The translations under genes were made by a program, and so were the position numbers. Below are positions 7,004 to 15,578 of a stretch of DNA of 64,000 nt, piece after piece. Below the pieces are notes generated by a model. The model made no database searches. It saw nothing but the letters and a program-made list of their open reading frames with translations, and was not told the DNA's origin. The DNA lies in the NCBI GenBank assembly GCA_022984795.1, contig JALIHJ010000005.1, forward strand, positions 1 through 64,000, given 5' to 3'. Every line of letters starts with the position of its first letter. Within the stretch, counting starts at the first letter, position 1. The DNA is from Fabrea salina (taxonomy: Eukaryota; Ciliophora; Heterotrichea; Heterotrichida; Fabreidae).

Positions 7004-9451
7004 TTAGCGTTTTTTGGAAGGTTGTGGAAGCTTGTCGAGACTTATGCTCTCAGGGGGAATGGAGTGCGAGGGGTTCCTCATGAATTCTTCGTACTGAGTG
7101 TGGATGTAAGAACAAAGCTCAGCTGAAGGAATTATGATGGGGGACCCCACGTGTCCGTTGCTCAGAGGAAGTGCAAGACTGGCTTCCCCCAAGATGAGCT
7201 TTATTGCGTCTGTTTCGTTTTGGAGTTTCACAGCTGCTATGCGGTGGTAAGTTTCGATATGGGTTTCCACGTTAGGGTCCATTAAGAGCATGTTAGCTAT
7301 CAAGCTGTTTTTGTCTATAAATATGACGTCATCAGACATGATCCTTCCAAGTTTGTTGCGGATTTCTTTAGCGACTTGTTCCTTAAGGCCTTTCTTGTAG
7401 GGGTTGAGCCCAGCAAGGAACAAGTGGCAGTTGTTGCGGAGTTCGTAACCAGGGTGTGAAGTGTCTTCCATAAAGTCTTGTCTAGTGTACTGGTTGGGGT
7501 TGTAATGGGTGTGGGAGTAGTCGTGGGAAATGTCGTAAGGCTGGTAAGGCTCGTAGGTGTACTCCATAAAGGTGTTTCCAAAGGTATCGATTCCTTCAGT
7601 CAGAAGTTTTCCGTCGAGTTCAGAAGCATAAGGGGGGCTACTCACAAAGTTAAAAAGCTTTCCGTCTTTTTTGTTGAAAGCAGCAGCAATGTTTTGTCTG
7701 GGAGTGCTTGAGTCAACTACTTGCTGTAGTTCGAAGTTAGCAGACTTCATTGAAGCAGGGTTTCTGTAGAAAGTGGGCTTGAACCAGGTGTATACACCTT
7801 CTTCAAGCAAGTGCCTCAGCATCATGTGGAACTTAGCTACCTTTTCGGGAGTTTTAGCAACTAACAAAGAAGGCTTGAGTTCCAAAAGGCGCCGGTTGTG
7901 CATAGAACTGATAGGCAAAGGCGGCACAGGACGCACAGTGTGGTCCTTGCAAAAGTAACTAGGGTGGGAAGCAAAGCGAGAACAGCACTCAGAGCAAAGG
8001 TCGTGAACGCATTCCTTGGTTCTTGTGCAAGTAGTGCAGATTGAGGAGTTCTTCAAGAAGGGAAAAGGAATTAAGTGGCTCAACTTGTGAGCTACGTGGT
8101 GCGAAAAATAAGGCTGGGCGTTGTAAAAAGTGTCTGCTGACTCAGGGTCTGGGAAACAGATGTAAAATTCCCTCACTGAGTAGTTTTGACTGAGGGGGTT
8201 GTAAGTGACTTCTAGCTTGAACTGGTTGTCTTGGAGTCCTGTGATTTGAGTCACAAGGCGCGTGAATTCGGGAATGATCTGTGTTTTAGAAGGCAAAAGA
8301 GTTCCTTTGCGCAAGGGTCCTTCTTTGATCAAAAGAATGTTTTGAGGGTCAAGTTCCATCTTAGTGAACCTTTGGACTGCAGTGTTGAGGTTCTCTGGAA
8401 GGTGCTCGATCACAAAGTTCAAGTTGGTTTTTTGGGCTAGTTCTTTCCTGTTCAAGTAAGCAGCACTGGCGTCTTCACTGGATACAAAGGTCAAGTAGAC
8501 GTGTTGGATCTTGTGAGTAACTGGGTTGTGCCAAAAAACTGTTTTGTCCCACCTAACAGGGTAGCCTTCGAAGACTCTGTAAAGTTGGACCTTCCTAAGA
8601 GGCTCTCGGATGACTAACCTCACGCAAGAGTTTCTGTCCATATGCTCTTCAAACTCGTAGAGACTTCTTGTTCTGAATCGTTCGAACTGCACAGGACGGT
8701 CGTGAATGTGGCAAGCTGAGCGGTTTTGGTGCAAAGAACAGCAGCTGGAGCACATGAAGTTATCGCACAAAGATGACGCAGGCAGTCTGCACTGGGAGAA
8801 GTAGGTCTGGCAATAAGTCACGCCGTGAAGAGCTTCGCTATCCAATACAGCATAGACTACCTCAAGGAGCTTTTGACGTTCTAAAACTTGTTGGAGTTCT
8901 TGTGAACCGACTGCAGAAGTAAGGCCTAAGGCACCGGCTAGTTGTCTTATGAGGGACTCAGGAGCTTTGGAGAGGAAGTCAGGCGTGAAGGGAAGGAACA
9001 CCAGCCCAATGACCTTTTCTTGGAGACCTGTTTCTGGGAAGTGGTTGTAAAAGCAAAAGGTGGGCCGCATCAAAGGCCCCAGAGCTTTGAGAACTTCAAC
9101 GGGCGCGATCTTTTTGTTCATGTAAGCTATTTCGGGCAGAACTTTCCACGGGAACGAAGTCGCGAGTTGTCGGCTAGTGTCGTTTGAGAGTTTTACGTTA
9201 TGAGTTATCCACTTTTGGGAGGCAAAGTTTTCCAAAGGAGTGTCTGCAAGTTTTTCTAAGTCTTCGCTCGAGGCGCGGGGAATGTGGTTTTCTGAGTTGA
9301 AGGCAAATGCTTCGTGGGATTTGATGAGGTGCTCCCGAGTTCCAAGGCAGGGCAAGGACTGTGCTTGGCACCTTGCTCGGGTTTTCCAGTAAGTTTCGGG
9401 CCTTTTGCAGTACTTGTCCCTAAACTCTAGCTCTTCTTTCAGCTTAGACAT
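7004..9451 (-). CDS. Large protein with two SHI/LRP1-like Cys-His clusters, unknown
   Basis: 815 residues, family not recognised. Two cysteine clusters stand out. The second (about 472-504) reads C-x2-C-x5-C-x4-C-x2-CC-x9-C-x2-H, very close to the RING-like zinc finger of plant SHI/LRP1 proteins. The first (about 221-250) is a shorter version, ending CSSCC-x8-C-x2-H. After the first and before the second lie stretches that alternate strand and helix (for example VYLTFVSSEDASAAYL and FYICFPDPESADTFY), reminiscent of RRM folds. A third domain fills about 650-800. RNA or DNA binding is an inference. It has no membrane segment or signal peptide. Confidence 0.8.
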   Translation of the reverse strand: MSKLKEELEFRDKYCKRPETYWKTRARCQAQSLPCLGTREHLIKSHEAFAFNSENHIPRASSEDLEKLADTPLENFASQKWITHNVKLSNDTSRQLATSFPWKVLPEIAYMNKKIAPVEVLKALGPLMRPTFCFYNHFPETGLQEKVIGLVFLPFTPDFLSKAPESLIRQLAGALGLTSAVGSQELQQVLERQKLLEVVYAVLDSEALHGVTYCQTYFSQCRLPASSLCDNFMCSSCCSLHQNRSACHIHDRPVQFERFRTRSLYEFEEHMDRNSCVRLVIREPLRKVQLYRVFEGYPVRWDKTVFWHNPVTHKIQHVYLTFVSSEDASAAYLNRKELAQKTNLNFVIEHLPENLNTAVQRFTKMELDPQNILLIKEGPLRKGTLLPSKTQIIPEFTRLVTQITGLQDNQFKLEVTYNPLSQNYSVREFYICFPDPESADTFYNAQPYFSHHVAHKLSHLIPFPFLKNSSICTTCTRTKECVHDLCSECCSRFASHPSYFCKDHTVRPVPPLPISSMHNRRLLELKPSLLVAKTPEKVAKFHMMLRHLLEEGVYTWFKPTFYRNPASMKSANFELQQVVDSSTPRQNIAAAFNKKDGKLFNFVSSPPYASELDGKLLTEGIDTFGNTFMEYTYEPYQPYDISHDYSHTHYNPNQYTRQDFMEDTSHPGYELRNNCHLFLAGLNPYKKGLKEQVAKEIRNKLGRIMSDDVIFIDKNSLIANMLLMDPNVETHIETYHRIAAVKLQNETDAIKLILGEASLALPLSNGHVGSPIIIPSAELCSYIHTQYEEFMRNPSHSIPPESISLDKLPQPSKKR

Positions 9452-9517
9452 TTTTGTCTTAAGGGAATATGAAAGGCTGACTTTTTGAGCTGACTAAGTG
9501 CTAGTTTATAGTAATTA

Positions 9518-9844
9518 ATGTCGACAACAAAGCTCACAGAACACTCCTCAACTCCACCTTCAGGAAGCTCTTCCCGCTCGCTTCCGGGAAAGCACTGCAG
9601 GTTCAAAGCTGTTCACCCTAGAGTCCTGAAAGTAGTGGGAGATCAAAATCCTCCTAGCGCAGGCCAAGTAGTTAAGGACCCCCAGCAGCCACTTTGTGGT
9701 TACTTAAGTGAAATTTACAAGTACAGAAAGTTAAGTCAACTCCAAACTCCTCCGAGTCTTTGCAGGTTCAGAAAAGATCCTAAAGTTTTGAGTCTGGATT
9801 TGCACTCCAGTTCTATTTTGAAGAGGAGAATGCTTCCAAGTTAG
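9518..9844 (+). CDS. Small basic hypothetical protein
   Basis: 108 residues, rich in Ser, Pro, Lys and Arg. No hydrophobic core, no cysteine motif and no recognisable domain, so it is probably disordered. It starts 66 bases from the divergent 815-residue gene, one of the wider shared promoter regions here. The ATG is preceded by TAATTA, like other starts in the window. Codon choice resembles its neighbours, which supports a real gene. Confidence 0.55.
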   Translation: MSTTKLTEHSSTPPSGSSSRSLPGKHCRFKAVHPRVLKVVGDQNPPSAGQVVKDPQQPLCGYLSEIYKYRKLSQLQTPPSLCRFRKDPKVLSLDLHSSSILKRRMLPS

Positions 9845-9866
9845 TGTTTATATGTAAATAATTATA

Positions 9867-10598
9867 TTAATCATCATTCTTAAACATTAAAGCACCACTT
9901 AAGAAGTTCTCGACCTTTTTTCCCTTTTTGGTGAAGAAAGCATTGAATTTTTTAAGCCACTTGTCAGTAGAGAGTGTTATGTTCTTTTTGGCTTGCACAG
10001 CTTGTTCAGGTTCAAGTCTTACTTTGTTTACTTGGTGGTTCATTTCGTTGAGCATTCGTTTTAGTTTTTTAAGTTTTTTACGAGTTCCAATTTTCAAGAA
10101 CCTGTACAAACTGACTTTCAACTCTTGTCTTTGGTGGCCTTCTTCTAAAAGCTGTTCGACAAAGAACTCGTATTCTTTAAGGACCTTGGCAATTAAGTTG
10201 TCGCCAACAGGTGCAGGCAACTTAATGAGTTTTTCTTCGATTCCTTGGAAAGGAGTTTGGTTTTCTCTTTGCACAACATAGTCAATTTTGTTATCAGTGA
10301 GGAACTGAAGGTGGGGTGCTGGAGGACAGGGAAATAATATTTGGTGGATATCTGGCAACTTGGAGAGGGCATTTACTCTTTCTTCCTCTGTTTGGACAGT
10401 GGGGCAGGGGACGTCTGCGTTTGAAAGAACTCCTACCACTAGTTCTGAGTTTGGCTTTTGGTGTTTGCAAGCTTTTAAGAACTCTATGTCTGGCAGACTG
10501 AACAAGTCGAAAACTCCTTGTGTGTAAATTCTAACTGCATTTTCCTTTTGCTGCTTTGGTGTTGGAGTGCTAATTAAATCCTTTTTCGCGCTTTCCAT
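9867..10598 (-). CDS. Cytidylyltransferase-fold protein lacking the catalytic motif
   Basis: 243 residues. Residues about 22-60 ([12 protein letters not shown] followed by LVVGVLSN) align with the start of CTP:phosphocholine cytidylyltransferase. Later blocks also fit: IDYVV where the enzyme has IDFVAHD, and a helix where the enzyme has DYDVYARRNL, then the paired helices of the membrane-binding region. The hallmark HxGH is replaced by SLPD, and the RTxGxSTS loop is replaced by LPAPVGD. The family uses those residues to bind CTP and catalyse transfer, so this copy should be inactive. It may be a regulatory pseudoenzyme. A fast-evolving active variant seems unlikely. Confidence 0.7.
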   Translation of the reverse strand: MESAKKDLISTPTPKQQKENAVRIYTQGVFDLFSLPDIEFLKACKHQKPNSELVVGVLSNADVPCPTVQTEEERVNALSKLPDIHQILFPCPPAPHLQFLTDNKIDYVVQRENQTPFQGIEEKLIKLPAPVGDNLIAKVLKEYEFFVEQLLEEGHQRQELKVSLYRFLKIGTRKKLKKLKRMLNEMNHQVNKVRLEPEQAVQAKKNITLSTDKWLKKFNAFFTKKGKKVENFLSGALMFKNDD

Positions 10599-10654
10599 TT
10601 ATATTGGAACTAGGCCTTAACGGAAACCAAGTGCTTTGGAAGGCAGTTTTAAAA

Positions 10655-11191
10655 ATGGGTTTGCTTTCTTTGCTCAGAAGTTTAAAACGGGACGAACGTG
10701 AGGCCCGAATTCTCGTCTTAGGTTTGGACAACGCAGGCAAAACTACTATTCTCCGAGCACTTTCAGAAGAAGACATTTCCCATATCACTCCCACACAAGG
10801 CTTCAACATTAAGTCGCTAGTTCATGAAGGCTTCAAACTCAACGTTTGGGACATTGGCGGACAAAGCACCATTAGGCCTTACTGGCGCAACTACTTCGAA
10901 CACACAGATGGACTTGTGTTTGTGATTGACTCTGCTGACAGGAATCGTCTGAGGGAAGCCGGTGAGGAACTCCAAACTTTGCTTGAGGACGACAAACTTT
11001 CAGGCTCAGCAGTACTTATATTTGCGAACAAACAAGACTTACTTTCAGCTTTGCCCGCTGATGAGATTTCAAATGAACTCAACTTGAGCTTGATTAGAGA
11101 CAGACCTTGGTGCATCATGGCAAGTTCTGCCAAAACCGGAGAGGGTCTCCAGGAAGGAATGGAGTGGATGGTCCAGTCAATCCAGAAGTAA
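10655..11191 (+). CDS. ARL3: ARL3 small GTPase
   Basis: 178 residues from the ATG at 10655 ([14 protein letters not shown]), which matches the usual ARL3 start; the in-frame extension upstream is not conserved. GTPase motifs are intact: GLDNAGKT (P-loop), TPTQGFNIK (switch I), WDIGGQ (switch II, Gln present), NKQD and SAKTGEG. The [12 protein letters not shown] and RPYWRNYFE wording is diagnostic for ARL3 over ARL2. In other eukaryotes ARL3 sits in cilia, is activated by ARL13B, and releases lipidated cargo from PDE6D and UNC119. BBS5, another ciliary trafficking gene, lies at 58914. Confidence 0.93.
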   Translation: MGLLSLLRSLKRDEREARILVLGLDNAGKTTILRALSEEDISHITPTQGFNIKSLVHEGFKLNVWDIGGQSTIRPYWRNYFEHTDGLVFVIDSADRNRLREAGEELQTLLEDDKLSGSAVLIFANKQDLLSALPADEISNELNLSLIRDRPWCIMASSAKTGEGLQEGMEWMVQSIQK

Positions 11192-11205
11192 CTAATAAAT
11201 TCAAC

Positions 11206-14200
11206 ATGGAAAGGCAACCTTTAATCATAGTTATACTCAAGGTACCCTTTGAGGTGGCACTTCGACTCTCAGGACTTGCGAAGTTCTTTCTGAACTACCT
11301 TAGTAACTTAGTGTTGTATTTGCTTTGGGGGGCTTTTAGGTGTTTGGACTTCAGGTCCAGAGTACTTTTGATGATGCTAAGTGGACTGCTTAAAATGGGG
11401 CTACTGGGTTTTATTATCTTAAGTACTGCTTTTGGAACACACGCTCTGCTTGGAAGCATTTCGTTGGGAAACCCTATTCTAACTGTCCTGACTTGGTTAC
11501 TTGCAACAAAGTTAGTTTTTTTGGGCTTTAAACACTCCCGAAGTTCTCCCGAGGTTAAGTCTGAACTTGAGTCACTGATTGAAAAAGGATTTAGGGACTT
11601 TGTGTGCTTGATTTTGTCTTCAGTAGTTGCTTTGAGCCTTATAGGAGTTCCTCAGCTTTTTGGCGCTCCAAAGGACCCTGAAAAGTACCTAGAGTTTATA
11701 CTTGGAGTGTCTAAAAAAGTTGTTTTGGACTTACTCGACTTGCCTTTTCTTCTATTGCTGAGTGCTTTTCCTTGGAGACTACTTCAAAGAATGTATTCTC
11801 AACCTGAGTCATACAAAGTACTTTCCACACTCAAAATGCTTCGTGAAGGACTTAAAGACCTGCCTTTCATTCTGCTCTACGTAGTGTGTTTGTGCTTGGT
11901 GTTTAAGGCCCTTACTCTAATTAAGCTGACAGTTACTGGAAAGGTTTCAAGAGAGGCAATACTGAATTCTTTCAAGGAGTCTGTGACAGCTTTAATTTGC
12001 TTAGCACTGCTTAGTGTTACTTTGATTATGGTTTTTAGAGTCTGTTCAGCCTTAGAAAAGATCAAATTGTTGATTGAGAGCAAGGTCACTAAGAAGAAAT
12101 ACTTCGAAATGTTGCTGGAAGACTTAGTGGATTCTTTTTTAAGCTGTTTGATATTTCCTTTTTTGGTGGTGCTGTTTGTGACTTACTACAGACTGCCCAG
12201 CAGTTACCTTGAAAAAGACCTTTTTTTCAACTCAAGAAAGTTAAGAGAACTGATTGGCTGCACGTTTGAAGAAACAATAGAGCTTTTTATTGACTTGTAC
12301 TACACAGTTATTCTTTTGCTGTGTCTGCCGTTTATTTGGCGGTCTTTGCCAGGAGTTGCAAGAGTTTTCAAGTCAACTTGGAAAAGGAACGAAATTCACT
12401 ATCTTTGTTCCACAGTACTGAAGGACCTAGTTGCAGTTTTGCTCGGAGTTTTCATAGTGGTTACCTTATACAGAATTCCTTTACTTTTTAGGAGGAAAAA
12501 GAAGCAAGTCCACATAGTTTACACAGTGGAGGACGTGTTTTTGGAACTGCTTCTTGACTCCTTAGTGATTCCCTTTTTGTTGGTGAAACTAGTTTGTCCC
12601 TGGAGACTAGTGCCTACAATGCTGCGTATTTCCCAAACTTCAAGTCCCAAACTGCAGCGCAAAATCATTAAGAAGGACGGCTTGAGACCCTTCGAAGACT
12701 ACTTAACAGTTTTGCTGAGTTTGGTGTTGCTTTTAAGTGTGTGGAGGGCTACTGAGACTTTGTCAATAATCACAACTCACCTTAGGCAGGTTCTGAAGCA
12801 ACAAGAAGTAACTAGTTCCTTGTTTAGAAAGATCTTTAGACAATTCTGCCAGTTGATCATAGACTTACTTATGACTTTTATGATTCTGTTTATTTTTGGG
12901 ATGATTGTGGAAGTTCCTGGGTTTTTAAAGCGCATCAGGGCCTTTTACTACATTTACAAAGAAAGAAGGGGCATTCAGTCTCTCAGGTACTTTAAGTCGC
13001 TTTTCTCAGTTAAGAAGCAACAAGTAGAGACTAGAAACAGACTAACTATTACAAGACTCAACAAAAACGTGTTTAGTGTGATAGCGTCCTACGTGGACAT
13101 AAAAACCCTAGGAAACATGCTTTGCGTAAACACCAAAATGAAGAACTTAACGGAATTCCACCCTATTTGGAAGTACCACTACGAAAGTACTTGGAAAGAG
13201 CACTTGCCTGAGTCCAGACTCAAAGAACTTGCTTGGGAAGACAACTACCAAAAACTAGCCATTGAGGGTTTCCAGCACTTCAACGAAAAAAACAAAGAAG
13301 TCATACTCAACGAAGAAGAAAGGGACTACAAAATGGGAGCCAGAGCTATAGTTTTGGAAGAGTTTGTTCTTTCTATCTTTGGACTTCCTCACATGATTGC
13401 TTTGCCTGCTAAGGGAGTTTGCTACTTGTTATCTAAAATAGACTTTGAAGCCTACACAAGCACTCCCAGGTATCCCAACTTAAACTACTCAGCACAGTTT
13501 AGACCCAACTACAGTTTTGATCAGTTGTTTACTCACATCAAAAGTGATTGCAAACCTAGTGAAGACACTCTCAAGAGTTTTTACCACATACAACTTAACT
13601 TCTTATACATCTTGTTTACCATCCTAGGAATAGCTATGGAACACTTTGTGTATACTTCAAGTAGACTCACTTTTGCAGTAATGCAACAAGTTTCTTTTGG
13701 AACTAATGTCCCATTCACTGGGGGCATGCCTAGAAGAATGGATCTTTCGATCTGGCACTATTCAGCTCAACTCTTTGCAAGCTTGGTTTTGGCTTGTGTA
13801 CATCTTTTAATACTAGTTCTTCCCTTTTTGCTGAGTTACTTATTTAGCTCTTACAGCTGCTTAGGGTGTGTTTTTGGGCCTTGCTACTTGAACTTGGTGG
13901 TTTACTTCAGTTTGTTTTCAGAAGCATCTACAATTTACGACTACATAACTCACTTCCCAAACTTTAAGCCCCTTTTGCCACTTAGAGTTCTGGTTTTGGT
14001 CACTTGCAGTAGATTTGGTAGGTTGGCTGTTAGGTGCGTCAGACTTTTGGGTTCTTTTCTGATGAAAGTACTTTACTACCCTAAGTGGCTGGTTCTGAGG
14101 TTTTGGGAACTTTTAGAACTGCTCAGGAACGGAACTTTTTCAGCTTACAAAATGCTTTTGGTGCAAAGTGTGAAGTGGGCCAAGAACCTAGGACTTTTAG

Positions 14201-14361
14201 GGGAGATCCTGTTTATTCCAATATGCCTGGCTTGGATATTTTGGCCGCTCTGCTTAATGATGCACTCGTGGAGTTCCTTGGTTGTGGCTTTGCCTCTGAC
14301 TATTCTGTTTCTGGTGAAAGGCTACAAACTAGTTGACTCAGAGTGGAAATCTCTTAGATAA
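11206..14361 (+). CDS. Polytopic membrane protein with an internal F-box
   Basis: 1051 residues from the ATG at 11206, only 14 bases after the ARL3 stop. It has about ten or more hydrophobic segments in two blocks, roughly 1-600 and 800-1050. Between them, at about 610-670, is a soluble stretch that reads like an F-box: LTITRLNKNVFSVIASYVDI, then LGNMLCVNTKMKNL and an IWKYHYESTW ending, the usual leading hydrophobics and closing Trp. F-boxes bind SKP1 in SCF ubiquitin ligases. A membrane-embedded F-box protein would be a candidate membrane-tethered ubiquitin ligase subunit, but its function is unknown. Confidence 0.8.
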   Translation: MERQPLIIVILKVPFEVALRLSGLAKFFLNYLSNLVLYLLWGAFRCLDFRSRVLLMMLSGLLKMGLLGFIILSTAFGTHALLGSISLGNPILTVLTWLLATKLVFLGFKHSRSSPEVKSELESLIEKGFRDFVCLILSSVVALSLIGVPQLFGAPKDPEKYLEFILGVSKKVVLDLLDLPFLLLLSAFPWRLLQRMYSQPESYKVLSTLKMLREGLKDLPFILLYVVCLCLVFKALTLIKLTVTGKVSREAILNSFKESVTALICLALLSVTLIMVFRVCSALEKIKLLIESKVTKKKYFEMLLEDLVDSFLSCLIFPFLVVLFVTYYRLPSSYLEKDLFFNSRKLRELIGCTFEETIELFIDLYYTVILLLCLPFIWRSLPGVARVFKSTWKRNEIHYLCSTVLKDLVAVLLGVFIVVTLYRIPLLFRRKKKQVHIVYTVEDVFLELLLDSLVIPFLLVKLVCPWRLVPTMLRISQTSSPKLQRKIIKKDGLRPFEDYLTVLLSLVLLLSVWRATETLSIITTHLRQVLKQQEVTSSLFRKIFRQFCQLIIDLLMTFMILFIFGMIVEVPGFLKRIRAFYYIYKERRGIQSLRYFKSLFSVKKQQVETRNRLTITRLNKNVFSVIASYVDIKTLGNMLCVNTKMKNLTEFHPIWKYHYESTWKEHLPESRLKELAWEDNYQKLAIEGFQHFNEKNKEVILNEEERDYKMGARAIVLEEFVLSIFGLPHMIALPAKGVCYLLSKIDFEAYTSTPRYPNLNYSAQFRPNYSFDQLFTHIKSDCKPSEDTLKSFYHIQLNFLYILFTILGIAMEHFVYTSSRLTFAVMQQVSFGTNVPFTGGMPRRMDLSIWHYSAQLFASLVLACVHLLILVLPFLLSYLFSSYSCLGCVFGPCYLNLVVYFSLFSEASTIYDYITHFPNFKPLLPLRVLVLVTCSRFGRLAVRCVRLLGSFLMKVLYYPKWLVLRFWELLELLRNGTFSAYKMLLVQSVKWAKNLGLLGEILFIPICLAWIFWPLCLMMHSWSSLVVALPLTILFLVKGYKLVDSEWKSLR

Positions 14362-14373
14362 CCCTAATTTAAA

Positions 14374-15189
14374 ATGGACAAAATCATTGAGCTCAAAAAC
14401 AATACTACTCCTTTAAGCACTCATATGAACAAGAAACTTTCTAGGAAACTCATGGACGTCAGGAGGAAGCATCTTATGAGCCAAAGCATAAGACTGCCAA
14501 GTGCCCAAAGAACTAACTACTTCAAAAAGAGAATCTCAGTTTCTTACAAAACTGAACAAGAAACTTACCCTAAACTCGGAATAGGTTTTGACAACTCAAC
14601 CGTGAAAAAAAGCTCCTACCTGGAACTTAAACTAGACATCAACCCTAACAACTTTTACGGACCCTACTCCAAAACCAAGAAACCTTCTCGCAAAAACTTT
14701 TCCCACGAATTCAAAACTCCCTACGCAGCTTCTAAGTCCCAACTAGGCAGTTCCTTGCCCTTTCCCACTGGACAGAAACTGAACCCCTCGAACTTCTTTG
14801 AGAAGTTTTCTTCCAAAAACAGCTCCAAAAAGAACTCAATCAAAAAGTCTGTAGAAACAGACACCAACCACGACTCAGACCCCATAATTTTGCCAGTCAC
14901 AGCAAAACTAGTGAGCAAAGAAACTAAAGACAACCCCTACAAATTAAGAACTCCTGTACAAACTAACAACCCCAACATTCTTAGTATTTGCTCTAAGAAA
15001 TTGCCTCTCAGAACCAATTCGAAGTTCCAGGAAAGCCTACTATCCCGAGGGATTTCGCCTTTTAAGTCTACAGAACAAAAGACTCCTTACGACCTTCCTT
15101 GCGACGAAGAGTCCTTTAGGTCCCCCAGCCTGAAGTCTCCACCTGAACTACTTACTTGCAAAACTCTTAAAATTAGTAACCTTTGTTAA
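14374..15189 (+). CDS. Basic, Ser/Lys/Pro-rich hypothetical protein
   Basis: 271 residues with many Lys, Ser, Asn and Pro, no membrane segment and no domain I recognise. A run of Ser-Lys-Asn near 140-160 is low complexity. Proteins of this kind in ciliates are often cytoskeletal or axonemal linkers, but nothing in the sequence proves it. The gene starts 12 bases after the previous stop. Its own TAA stop overlaps the stop of the convergent PB1 gene within one TTAA. Confidence 0.65.
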   Translation: MDKIIELKNNTTPLSTHMNKKLSRKLMDVRRKHLMSQSIRLPSAQRTNYFKKRISVSYKTEQETYPKLGIGFDNSTVKKSSYLELKLDINPNNFYGPYSKTKKPSRKNFSHEFKTPYAASKSQLGSSLPFPTGQKLNPSNFFEKFSSKNSSKKNSIKKSVETDTNHDSDPIILPVTAKLVSKETKDNPYKLRTPVQTNNPNILSICSKKLPLRTNSKFQESLLSRGISPFKSTEQKTPYDLPCDEESFRSPSLKSPPELLTCKTLKISNLC

Positions 15190-15566
15190 CTCGGCTTAGG
15201 TGCTTTGCATAAACTACAGTTGCTGGATATGTTTTTTTGAAAGCACGTGCTGCATTTCCAAGTGCCAGCTTGTTCCTCAACTTGTGCAGAGGGCTTTTGT
15301 AGAGGCTCCAGGGGTTTTAATTCAAGCACTTCTAAGTGCATAGCTTGAGCATTAATGCAACTGAGTGCTTCTTTGTAGTCTGTTTCTTTAGTGACTTGTT
15401 TCCAGTTTCCTAGTTGGTCTTCGTAACTTACTTTAGAGTTAGCCCAAGCAAAGTTTTGACCCGCCAGAAAGTCTATGAGTTCAGTAAAGCTGTAGGGCAC
15501 TTGGGGGCACTCAACTTCTCCTTTGGAAGTATGCAAAACCAATTTGATTCCGTATAGGTAGTCCAT
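15186..15566 (-). CDS. PB1-domain protein with a RanBP2-type zinc finger
   Basis: 126 residues. Residues about 5-85 look like a PB1 domain, with the OPCA-like acidic part in SYEDQLGNWKQVTKETDYKEA and a following helix and strand (LEVLEL). Residues about 102-122 look like a RanBP2 zinc finger, GTWKCSTC then N and CSLC, although the spacing between the two Cys pairs is two residues shorter than usual. PB1 domains pair with each other in kinase and autophagy adaptors such as p62/SQSTM1 and NBR1, and RanBP2 fingers bind ubiquitin or RNA. The start lies 12 bases from that of the divergent transporter gene. Confidence 0.7.
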   Translation of the reverse strand: MDYLYGIKLVLHTSKGEVECPQVPYSFTELIDFLAGQNFAWANSKVSYEDQLGNWKQVTKETDYKEALSCINAQAMHLEVLELKPLEPLQKPSAQVEEQAGTWKCSTCFQKNISSNCSLCKAPKPS

Positions 15567-15578
15567 AGTACTTTAGTA

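Noticed and set aside
10604-10654. Longer N-terminus for ARL3
   Set aside because: The extra residues are not conserved and the inner ATG (MGLLSLL) matches the family start, including the region used for membrane binding.
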